NCBI RefSeq assembly: GCF_001425265.1
Contig: NZ_LMEC01000023.1
Location: forward strand, 248,001 to 312,000
Length of the DNA stretch: 64,000 bases
Source: Massilia sp. Root418
GTDB lineage: Bacteria; Pseudomonadota; Gammaproteobacteria; Burkholderiales; Burkholderiaceae_D
Direction of reading: 5' to 3'
Every line of letters starts with the position of its first letter. Within the stretch, counting starts at the first letter, position 1. Positions 45,185-53,256 of this stretch are shown here, piece after piece. Both the position numbers and the translations under genes were made by a program. The notes beneath the pieces are model-generated. The model did no database searches. It was not told the DNA's origin and saw only the letters and a list, made by a program, of their open reading frames with translations.

Positions 45185-48100
45185 TTGGCCACCTCGACTT
45201 CAGCGACCACGTGGCGGTTGAGGTAGACGTACTTGGTGTCCTTCTGCGGCTTGGCGCCGCCGCGCTGGGCGGCCAGCAGCAGCTGTCCGTCCACCGTGCT
45301 GTAGACCTGCAGCAGCTGGCTGCCGTCATTGCCCAGGATCTGCACGCGGCGGCCGAAGCCGTCGTAGACGTAGGTGGCTTTTCCGGTTGCGCTCTTTAGC
45401 CGGTTGCCCTGATCGAAGGTGAAGATCTGTCCGCCGCGTTGCCGGATATTGCCCTGGGCGTCGTAGTCGTAGGCCAGGTTGTAGGCTGCGGCGCTGCTGC
45501 TGATGCTGGTCAGCCGGTTGGTGGCGGCGTTGTAGTTGTGCGTGCTGGTGCGCGTGCTCACGGTGCTGGCGGTGAGGTTGTCCAGCGCGTCGTAGCCGTA
45601 GGTCGCCGCGCCCCAGAGGCCGGGCGCGGACGTTGATGTCAGCCGGTCCAGGCCGTCATAGCCCATGGTGCGGCTGGTGTTGTTGGCGGTGCCGTCGGCA
45701 ATCGAGGTGACGTTGCCGTTCAGGTCGTAGCCGTAGGTGTCTTGCAGCACGCCCGCGTCCTTCGCCTGCAGCGGCAGGCCGCGCAGGTTTTGGGTTACGG
45801 TGCGTACGATGCCGTTGCCATAGGTGAAGCCGCTGACGCCGCCGTTCGGGTGGTACGCCGCGCCGGTGGCGAAGATGCCGGCCGAGGTGGCTTGGCCCAG
45901 ACCGTTGGGGTTGAATTGAACGTCGGTGCCGTCCGGGTAGGTCAGCTTGCTGAAATGGCCGTTGCTGTTGTAGTCGCGTTTAAGCGCGTAGTTGCTGCCG
46001 CCGTAGGTGAGCTTCTCCTCCGCCAGCAGTCGCCGCGCGTTGTAGGCCATGGTCCAGGTAGTGGGGTTGGCACCATTGGTGCTCACCGTCCAGGGCAGGC
46101 CATCCGCCGTATAGGTGCGGGTAATGCCGGGACTGCCGTCGCCATAGGTAATGGTGGCCAGGCGGTTGAGCGTGTCGTAGCCGAAGCTGATCTTGCTGGC
46201 GGCCGTGGCCGTCGTGCGGTCGCAGGTAACAGCGGTGGCGGTTGCCAGTGTGGCGCGCCACACGACGTTGTTGAAGGCGTCGTAGTCCTGCAGGGTGCCG
46301 CCCGTCTCCGGCTCGATGGTTTTGCACAGGCGCTGGTTCGCGTCGTACACGTAGGTGCGCGTGGCGCTTTTTCCGCCGCCGCTACGGGTGATCGATGTCG
46401 TGTTGCCGAGGATATTGCGGGCGATCGCCACACTGACGCCTTCCGGCGCGGCGATGGCGGTGGGGGCAGACTCGACTGGTTGATCGAACGCGTGGTAAGA
46501 CGTCGTGGTGGCGTGACCGCGCGGATTCACGGTTTGCTTCTGAAAGGCGCTCAGATAGGTGGTGTAGGTGTTGGCCACCCCGGATTCGGCATTGGCAGCA
46601 ATATGGATGACGCGCTGCAGGGCGTCGTAGTCATTGAATGTGCCGTTGACGGGGGCGTTAATGGAGCTGATGTCGCGCTGCGGGTACGAGATGCTTGTGG
46701 GCATGCCGGCGTGGTCGAAATGCGTTACAACGGCCGCCTTCGTTGCGTCGTAGTTCGCGCTGTCGTACGTCAGTTTGTAGACCGGCCTCCACATGTTGTC
46801 CATGTAGGTGGCCGTCACGCCGGTGCCCTTGGTGACGGTGTGGCGCCAATGGCCGGCCTCCAGGCCAACTTCCGGGGTTTGCACCTGCTCGAACACCAGC
46901 GTGGTTTGCGCGCCTTCAGGCGGCGTGATGCGGTTCAGCCGCCCCATGGCGTCGTAGCCGTAGCCGGTCGTGTACTGCGCCGCGCTGGTATGCGAGGTAA
47001 TCAGGCCGATGTCGTTGACGACCACGCTTTCGCTTGTGCTGTTGGGATAGCTGATGGTCTGCGGGATGCCGCGCTTATAGTTGGTGTAGCTGGTGGATTG
47101 GAGCTTGCCGTCCTTGGCGGTGGCCAGCGTTCCGTCCGGGTTGTAGGTGAAGGTCTTTTCGACCAAGCCATACTTTCCGCTGGTGAGCAGGTTGCCGTAG
47201 CTTGTATCGTAGGTATTGCTGACCATCACAATGTTCGAGCCGGTTTCGGTGACGCTCTTGATCTGCCCCAGTATCCACTTGGACAGCTGGTCGGAATACA
47301 CCGTCGTTTCGGCCCGGCTGTAGCCTAGCGAGCTCGAACGCGTCACCTTGGTGGGGCGGGCCAGGCTGTCGAAGCCGCCGGACGCGACTTCCCATTTAAA
47401 GGTCGCGCCCTGCTGGGTGATGATGCGCTGGTCTTCCGGCAGGCGGTGTTCGCTGATCCAGTTGTCGCCGCGATTCTGGTCGCTGGTGCCGATCGGCTGC
47501 GTGAAGCTGCGGTTGTAGCGGGTGGCCGTGGTGCGGATGGCACCGCTGCCGCTCCAGCCAATGTCGACCTGCTTCAGCAGGCCCTCGTCGACGGCGTAGG
47601 TGCTGCCGAATGTGTAGCGCGTGACGTGGCCGGCCGGATCGGTGGCCAGCACGATGGCCGGCTGGATACACTGCGCGCAGTCGCTCCAGCCGGGCACATA
47701 AGTGCCATCGTAGTTGTTGCGCCAGACCAGTTCGGGCAGTCCGAGGCCGGAGATCTTTTTCTCCGTCATGGAGTAGCTGTCGATATAGGCGGGGTACATG
47801 GGGGCGCCGTACTGCGTGCCGTTGCCATAGCAGCCCAGCGGCACGCCGTTGCGGCCCTTGCTGACCGGCGCCATGGTGAAGGTGCCGATTGCGCCGGATG
47901 GGTGCACCATGCTGCCCGTTGCGGTGCGCGCATCCAGGCCGGCGGGAGGCAAGTCGCACCAGGGCTGGCCGTCGTCCGCTGTCGGGCGGTAATCGATTTG
48001 CATCTGCACCAGGCCCTCCAGGCCGTAGTTGCCGTCGCGGTCGCGGCCGCCGTCCAGGCCGCCGAGCTGCCAGGTCGAATTGTCCGGCAGCGTGACGGTG

Positions 48101-49281
48101 GTGAGCATGGTGCGGCCGCTGTCCACCTGGCCATAGGTGTAGCTCCAGGTACGCGTGCCGTCGGTGGCGCTGCTGATGAAGCTGGTGCCGGGCTGGTGCG
48201 TCAGCGTGATGGAACGGCCGTCGCTGGCCGTGATGCTCAGCAGGCGGGCCTTGTTGGAGGGATCGTAGGTATAGGTGACGGTATTGCCGAAGCGGTCGGT
48301 GATCAGGGTCGGCAAAATCCATACTTCTTCGCGTGGGAGGGACGCGTGAGGCGTGCCGCCTGCCGTACCGGTGGCGGCGAACTTGGCCACCTCCGCCAAA
48401 TCCTCGGCCGATCCGGCCTTGGCCACGCCGGCGGGGGCAGGCTTGGACCAGGCGGGGAACTTGTGCGGGGATTTTGCTGCCGCGAAAGTTTCCGGTAACT
48501 GTTCGGCGGCGGTCGGTTTGCTCAGCGTCAGCGCTTCCCTTGTCACCAGCCAGTCAAAGCGGTAGCGCGTGCCGTCCGGCGCTATGGCGAGGAAACCCTG
48601 CCCGCGCTGGTTGGCTGGCGTGGCGCCGTCGATACTGGCGAGGGTGGACAGGCATTGAATGGCCCAATTGTTCTTTGTGACCAGCGGCGTCGCCTGGCCG
48701 TCGCTCGGGATCTGTGTATTGCCCGCATCGCGCTTCAAGATCTCCTGGTCGCCGACACCGGGAACATACAGCGAATTGCCATGCCAATATTCGAACGACC
48801 GGTACGTATCCAGTTGGACCACGGCGTCGGGCGGCGCACCGAAATTGGTGCAGCGTTCAACCGTCGTACCGCCGCCTGCCAATGCCTTCTGCCAGCCATA
48901 TAACTTGGAGAATGTTCCATGAATGCGGGGAATCTCCAGTTCCCATTCCATGAAAGCGCCTTGCGCGAGGTTTTTGTCGCCAGTAGTGAGGCGCCGGCCG
49001 ATCCCGACGGATAATCCGCTATTGCCGGGCAGGCTGACATCGGTCTGCACAAATTCCAGGCCGCCGTTATAAAAATTGAGTTTATCGCCGAATAGGTCCG
49101 CGCCCAGCACGCCGATTGCTTCAGGAGCGCGCAGCAGCTTGCCATGCTCGGTGAAGGTGGTGGGACCTTGCGATGAAGGCGTCTGCGCAAATGACGGTGG
49201 CGTGGCCGCTAATATTCCCGCCGCCAGTATTAGTTGTACGATCTTCTTTAATTCTAACGGCAGAAATACTTGATTCGGCAT
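45181..49281 (-). CDS. RHS/YD-repeat shell protein, Sec-exported, lacking the RHS core
   Basis: 1366 residues. The N-terminus has a signal peptide (IVQLILAAGILAATPPSFA, then QTP) rather than a PAAR domain, so export is by Sec, not by a T6SS spike. Many YD/RHS repeats follow (for example YTYDPSNKARLLSITASDGR, YGYDAMGRLNRITPPEGA, YDYDAQGNIRQRGGQIFTFD, YVYDGFGRRVQILGNDGS). The protein stops after KYVYLNRHVVAEVEVAK, exactly where ordinary RHS proteins continue into the TYxHTDxLGSP core; here the core is in the separate coupled frame below it. The shell should form the RHS cocoon. Start ATG 49281 follows GGGAG. Confidence 0.9.
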   Translation of the reverse strand: MPNQVFLPLELKKIVQLILAAGILAATPPSFAQTPSSQGPTTFTEHGKLLRAPEAIGVLGADLFGDKLNFYNGGLEFVQTDVSLPGNSGLSVGIGRRLTTGDKNLAQGAFMEWELEIPRIHGTFSKLYGWQKALAGGGTTVERCTNFGAPPDAVVQLDTYRSFEYWHGNSLYVPGVGDQEILKRDAGNTQIPSDGQATPLVTKNNWAIQCLSTLASIDGATPANQRGQGFLAIAPDGTRYRFDWLVTREALTLSKPTAAEQLPETFAAAKSPHKFPAWSKPAPAGVAKAGSAEDLAEVAKFAATGTAGGTPHASLPREEVWILPTLITDRFGNTVTYTYDPSNKARLLSITASDGRSITLTHQPGTSFISSATDGTRTWSYTYGQVDSGRTMLTTVTLPDNSTWQLGGLDGGRDRDGNYGLEGLVQMQIDYRPTADDGQPWCDLPPAGLDARTATGSMVHPSGAIGTFTMAPVSKGRNGVPLGCYGNGTQYGAPMYPAYIDSYSMTEKKISGLGLPELVWRNNYDGTYVPGWSDCAQCIQPAIVLATDPAGHVTRYTFGSTYAVDEGLLKQVDIGWSGSGAIRTTATRYNRSFTQPIGTSDQNRGDNWISEHRLPEDQRIITQQGATFKWEVASGGFDSLARPTKVTRSSSLGYSRAETTVYSDQLSKWILGQIKSVTETGSNIVMVSNTYDTSYGNLLTSGKYGLVEKTFTYNPDGTLATAKDGKLQSTSYTNYKRGIPQTISYPNSTSESVVVNDIGLITSHTSAAQYTTGYGYDAMGRLNRITPPEGAQTTLVFEQVQTPEVGLEAGHWRHTVTKGTGVTATYMDNMWRPVYKLTYDSANYDATKAAVVTHFDHAGMPTSISYPQRDISSINAPVNGTFNDYDALQRVIHIAANAESGVANTYTTYLSAFQKQTVNPRGHATTTSYHAFDQPVESAPTAIAAPEGVSVAIARNILGNTTSITRSGGGKSATRTYVYDANQRLCKTIEPETGGTLQDYDAFNNVVWRATLATATAVTCDRTTATAASKISFGYDTLNRLATITYGDGSPGITRTYTADGLPWTVSTNGANPTTWTMAYNARRLLAEEKLTYGGSNYALKRDYNSNGHFSKLTYPDGTDVQFNPNGLGQATSAGIFATGAAYHPNGGVSGFTYGNGIVRTVTQNLRGLPLQAKDAGVLQDTYGYDLNGNVTSIADGTANNTSRTMGYDGLDRLTSTSAPGLWGAATYGYDALDNLTASTVSTRTSTHNYNAATNRLTSISSSAAAYNLAYDYDAQGNIRQRGGQIFTFDQGNRLKSATGKATYVYDGFGRRVQILGNDGSQLLQVYSTVDGQLLLAAQRGGAKPQKDTKYVYLNRHVVAEVEVAK

Positions 49282-49332
49282 TGTTTAATTGCTCCCGGCG
49301 CCCGCATAACTTTTATATGCGAAGTTATTAAT

Positions 49333-49379
49333 CCGATTAAACCAGTGCGGAATTTAATCGGGGTAAATAACCGAGTCAA
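49333..49379 (-). promoter_or_regulatory. RHS promoter with palindrome over the -10 region
   Basis: On the minus strand TTGACT (49374-49379) and TAAATT (49351-49356) are 17 bp apart, in a strongly A/T-rich region between the RHS shell gene and the chemoreceptor gene end. A perfect inverted repeat, CCGATTAAA (49333-49341) and TTTAATCGG (49353-49361), covers the -10 box and the expected transcription start, and could be a repressor site or a hairpin in the leader. Confidence 0.5.
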
Positions 49380-49433
49380 GAGCAATATAAATACTCACTA
49401 AATATAACAGCTGTTTTTCTTTTAATTTTTATA

Positions 49434-51122
49434 TCAGCCTGCATGGCGCCGTGCACGTTTGCCGGCGCCTGTTTTGGGCAGCAGCGCTATGCCGCGCATG
49501 GGGCTGCTGCCCGCGCGGCGTTCCGGTTTGCAGTCCGGCGTTGGGTCATTGTCCGCGACGTCCGGGGCGATGTCATCTTCTTCCAGCTGGAACACGCCTA
49601 CCGCGAGCGACAGCTGCGCGGCCTGCTCCTGCAGGCTCTCGGCGGCGGCCGCCGCCTGTTCCACCAGCGCGGCGTTCTGCTGCGTCACGTCGTCGATCTG
49701 CACCACCGCCTGGTTGACCTCGGTGATGCCACGTGCCTGCTCCGCGCTGGCGTCGCTGATGCGGGTGATGATGTCGTTCACCTGCTGCACCGATGCCACG
49801 ATGTCGTCCATGCTGCTGCCGGCCTGGTTCACGCACGCGCTGCCGCTGTCGATGGTGGCCACCGAGGCGGCGATCAGCGCCTTGATCTCCTTGGCCGCGC
49901 CGGCCGAACGCTGCGCCAGCGTGCGTACCTCGGAGGCCACCACCGCGAAGCCGCGCCCGGATTCGCCCGCGCGCGCCGCCTCCACCGCCGCGTTCAGCGC
50001 CAGGATGTTGGTCTGGAAGGAGATCCCGTCGATGACGCCGATGATTTCCACGATCTTGCGCGAGCTGGCCCGTATCGTGTCCATGCTGTCGACCGCCTGG
50101 GCCACCGCCGCGCCGCCCTTGCTGGCCAGGCTGGTGGCGCTGGCCGCCAGCTCGCAGGCCAGGCGCGCGTTGTCGGCGTTCTGGCGCACCGCCTGCGTCA
50201 GGTTCTGCATCGCGCTGGCGGTTTCCTCCAGCGACGCGGCCTGGCGCTCGGTGCGGTTGGACAGGTCCATATTGCCGCTGGCAATTTCATGCGATGCCGT
50301 GTCGATCGACTGCACCGCGCCCAGCACGGTGCGCAAGGTCTGGTTCAGGTTGGCGATGGTCTGGTCCAGCGCGCGCGCGGTGTCGGCGATTTCATCGCGC
50401 CCCTCGTTGCGCTTGCCCAGCGCCAGCCGGCCGGCCGCCAGTTCGCGCACCGCCGCGCCGATGGCGTGGATGTCGCGCAGCAGCGCCGCGCGCACCCGGA
50501 CGGTGGCCAGCAGCGACAGCGCAATCGACAGCAGCACCAGCCCGGCCATGGTCACGCCCAGCGCCTGGAAGTCGGCGCGCGCCTGCGTGTGGGCCTGCTC
50601 GCTGAGGGTTTTTTCCATCGCCGCCAGCTTGCCCAGCTGCGTGTTGAGCAGCCCGAACTGCGCCTCGGCCTTGGCCATGGAATTGGTGGCGATGGACTGG
50701 TCGATGGCGGCGATCTCCATGGTTTCCAGCACCAGCTTGCGGTAGCCCGCCAGCGCCTGCGCGGAGGCGTCCACGAACTGGCGCTCGGATGGCTCGGTCA
50801 CCGCGGCCAGCGCGGCCAGCTGCTTTTCCACGCCTGCATGGCCAGCCTTGATCTGGGCGCCCAGCGCGTCCAGCCGCGCCTGGGCGAAGCTGCCGTTGAT
50901 CCAGGCCAGCAGCTGGTAGATGTTGGCGTGGGCGTACCTGGCGTCGCCCATCACGCTGGCCGTGGCCTGCAGGCGCGCGGCGCGCACTTGCACCAGGTTT
51001 TCCATCGACGCATTCTGGCGCACCATGCCATAGAAGGCGCTGCCCGAGGTGACCACCAGCAGCACCAGCACCAGCCCCGGCGCCAGCAGCAGTTTCGGTC
51101 CGATCCGCAATTTGTTCAGCAT
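49434..51122 (-). CDS. Methyl-accepting chemotaxis protein
   Basis: 562 residues. One helix at about 8-28, a periplasmic four-helix-bundle region (NASMENLVQVRAARLQATAS onward), a second helix near 190-210, HAMP and the signalling hairpin with tip GVIDGISFQTNILALNAAVE. The C-terminal end carries an Arg-rich tail (KRARRHAG) and no CheR pentapeptide. The gene for a periplasmic Cache protein ends 39 bp upstream on the same strand, so the pair may form a sensor complex. Confidence 0.92.
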   Translation of the reverse strand: MLNKLRIGPKLLLAPGLVLVLLVVTSGSAFYGMVRQNASMENLVQVRAARLQATASVMGDARYAHANIYQLLAWINGSFAQARLDALGAQIKAGHAGVEKQLAALAAVTEPSERQFVDASAQALAGYRKLVLETMEIAAIDQSIATNSMAKAEAQFGLLNTQLGKLAAMEKTLSEQAHTQARADFQALGVTMAGLVLLSIALSLLATVRVRAALLRDIHAIGAAVRELAAGRLALGKRNEGRDEIADTARALDQTIANLNQTLRTVLGAVQSIDTASHEIASGNMDLSNRTERQAASLEETASAMQNLTQAVRQNADNARLACELAASATSLASKGGAAVAQAVDSMDTIRASSRKIVEIIGVIDGISFQTNILALNAAVEAARAGESGRGFAVVASEVRTLAQRSAGAAKEIKALIAASVATIDSGSACVNQAGSSMDDIVASVQQVNDIITRISDASAEQARGITEVNQAVVQIDDVTQQNAALVEQAAAAAESLQEQAAQLSLAVGVFQLEEDDIAPDVADNDPTPDCKPERRAGSSPMRGIALLPKTGAGKRARRHAG

Positions 51123-51161
51123 GGCAGCCTCCCCGGCGCAATGTGCTTCTGTGCTATTCCA

Positions 51162-51626
51162 CTATTTCTTGTAGATGCCGGCTTCCAGCACCACGTCGCC
51201 CACCCGCAGGATGTAGGTGGTCTTGGGTTCGATCTTGCCGGTGGTGGGGTTCTTGTACATGTAGTCCACCCAGCCCTTGCCCTTCTTGGCGGCCAGCTCG
51301 ATGATCTCGCGGCGGTATTTCTTGCCGTTCGCGTCCGGCACGTCGGTCAGGTCCTTGCCGACAATGGCGGAATTGACCGGGTGCGCCAGCACGATGCCGG
51401 TGTTGATGTCGCGCATGTCCACGTAGAGCGAACCCTGCAGGAACTCGGGATCCTTGGCGCTGATCTTTTTCATCATCTCGTCCTTGCCATTGGCCTTGAT
51501 GAAGGCGGCGCCCCGCTCGGCCATGGCGATGGCGTCTTTCTCTGTCGGCTCGGCGCTGGCCCATGCCGGGGAAACGGTGGCGCCTGCGCTCAGGCAAAGC
51601 AGGGCAGCGATCAGGATGCGTTTCAT
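51162..51626 (-). CDS. Periplasmic single-Cache domain protein
   Basis: 154 residues from ATG 51626, with a Sec signal peptide (MKRILIAALLCLSAGATVSP, cleaved near AWA). The mature part is a single Cache_2-like domain: AIAMAERGAAFIKANGKDEM, GSLYVDMRDINTGIVLAHPV and KGWVDYMYKNPTTGKIEPK. Such small stand-alone Cache proteins bind ligands in the periplasm. It lies 39 bp upstream of a chemoreceptor gene on the same strand. Confidence 0.85.
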   Translation of the reverse strand: MKRILIAALLCLSAGATVSPAWASAEPTEKDAIAMAERGAAFIKANGKDEMMKKISAKDPEFLQGSLYVDMRDINTGIVLAHPVNSAIVGKDLTDVPDANGKKYRREIIELAAKKGKGWVDYMYKNPTTGKIEPKTTYILRVGDVVLEAGIYKK

Positions 51627-51844
51627 GGGAATCCTCCAGGTGGGTTGTGTGTCGGAATACTTTACGTCCGGCAGGCGGAGTCTGAATTGCGTTAGCGCAA
51701 GCTTGCTGCAGGTCATGCCTTGCGCGTGTAGATGCGTCAACGAATGGTTCCTTTCTGGAAAATAGCCGGGTACGAATTGATGTGCGGCAACGCGTTTTAA
51801 CGCCTGAAAACTACGATGAAATTCCCACCCCACAGGAGATTGCA

Positions 51845-53242
51845 ATGACCGCAGAACCCGTGCCCGTGAAGTTCAAGCCCTATACCCGCCAGACCATCAA
51901 GCAGGCCCGCCAGTGGGAATGGATGCCCGATGACTTGCGCGAAGCGACACAAGTGGTGTCGCACGTGCTGCCGTTCCGGACCAACGAGTACGTGCTGGAC
52001 CGGCTGATCGACTGGAACAATGTGCCGGACGATCCGATCTACCGGCTGGTGTTTCCCCACCGCGACATGCTGGCGCCGGAGGAATACGCACACCTGCGCG
52101 ACCTGGTGCTGGTAAAGAAGGACGACGCGGCCATTGCGCGCTACGTGCACGGCATCCGCATGCGCATGAATCCGCATCCGGCCGGGCAGATGACGCACAA
52201 CGTGCCGCGCGTGAACGACGCGCCGCTGAAAGGCTTGCAGCACAAGTACAAGGAGACCGTGCTGTTCTTCCCCAGCGCCGGCCAGACCTGCCACGCCTAT
52301 TGCACCTTCTGCTTCCGCTGGCCGCAGTTCGTGGGCATGGACGACATGAAGTTCGACGCCAGGGAAACCACGCAGCTGGCGGCCTATCTGCGCGAGCACA
52401 CGGAGGTGACGGACGTGCTCATCACCGGCGGCGATCCGCTGATCATGAACACGCGCTCACTGGCCGAGTTCATCGAGCCGCTGCTGGCGCCGGAGCTGGC
52501 CCACATCCAGAACATCCGCATCGGCACCAAGTCGGTGGCGTACTGGCCGCAGCGCTTCGTGTCGGACAAGGACGCGGACGATCTGCTGCGCCTGTTCGAG
52601 CGGGTGGTCGCCTCGGGCAAGAACATGGCCATCATGGGCCACTACAACCACGCGGTGGAGCTGCGCCAGGAGATCGCGCAGAAGGCGGTCAAGCGCATCG
52701 TGGGCACTGGCGCGACCCTGCGCATGCAGGGGCCGCTGATCCGCCACATCAACGAGGACCCGAAAAGCTGGGCCGAGCTGTGGACCACGGGCGTGCGGCT
52801 GGGGGCTATTCCGTACTATATGTTCGTGGAGCGCGACACCGGGCCGCGCGAGTATTTCCAGCTGCCGCTGGCGCGCGCGCACGAGATCTTCCAGCAGGCT
52901 TACCAGATGGTGTCGGGCTTGTCGCGTACGGTGCGCGGGCCTTCGATGAGCGCGTTTCCGGGCAAGGTGGTGATCGATGGCGTGGCCAACATCGCGGGGG
53001 AGAAGGTGTTCGCGCTGCAGTTCCTGCAGGCGCGCAATGCGGACTGGGTGCGCAAGCCGTTCTATGCCAAGTTCGATCCGAACGCCACCTGGATGGACGA
53101 CCTGGTGCCGGCCTTCGGCAAGGAGAAGTTCTTCTTCGAGGAAGGGGAGGCGGCGCCGCGCAAGGTGATCCGGCTGGCCTCGGCGCGCGGGGATGCGGCG
53201 GCTCCCGCGGCGGCTTGCGGCTCGCACAGCAACGCGGCTTAA
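51845..53242 (+). CDS. KamA family radical SAM protein (lysine 2,3-aminomutase-like)
   Basis: 465 residues. The cluster motif CHAYCTFC (Cys149, Cys153, Cys156) binds the 4Fe-4S cluster that cleaves S-adenosylmethionine, and VLITGGDPLIMNTRSLAEFI is the GGD(P) motif. The C-terminal half FVERDTGPREYFQLPLARA resembles the KamA/EpmB region that handles PLP and the amino-acid substrate. Whether it acts on free lysine, glutamate or a protein is not decidable. ATG 51845 follows CAGGAG; an in-frame ATG-less extension upstream lacks similarity. Divergent from the Cache gene. Confidence 0.85.
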   Translation: MTAEPVPVKFKPYTRQTIKQARQWEWMPDDLREATQVVSHVLPFRTNEYVLDRLIDWNNVPDDPIYRLVFPHRDMLAPEEYAHLRDLVLVKKDDAAIARYVHGIRMRMNPHPAGQMTHNVPRVNDAPLKGLQHKYKETVLFFPSAGQTCHAYCTFCFRWPQFVGMDDMKFDARETTQLAAYLREHTEVTDVLITGGDPLIMNTRSLAEFIEPLLAPELAHIQNIRIGTKSVAYWPQRFVSDKDADDLLRLFERVVASGKNMAIMGHYNHAVELRQEIAQKAVKRIVGTGATLRMQGPLIRHINEDPKSWAELWTTGVRLGAIPYYMFVERDTGPREYFQLPLARAHEIFQQAYQMVSGLSRTVRGPSMSAFPGKVVIDGVANIAGEKVFALQFLQARNADWVRKPFYAKFDPNATWMDDLVPAFGKEKFFFEEGEAAPRKVIRLASARGDAAAPAAACGSHSNAA

Positions 53243-53256
53243 CGGAGCATGATGCC

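Noticed and set aside
44280..45329. A 349-residue gene starting at 45329 for the proximal RHS tip
   Set aside because: The first 80 or so residues are the shell gene read in the wrong frame and the tip leader out of frame; the natural start is the coupled ATG at 45184 or 45169.
45181..49281. T6SS-delivered RHS effector
   Set aside because: There is no PAAR domain, no VgrG or chaperone gene nearby, and the protein begins with a Sec signal peptide.
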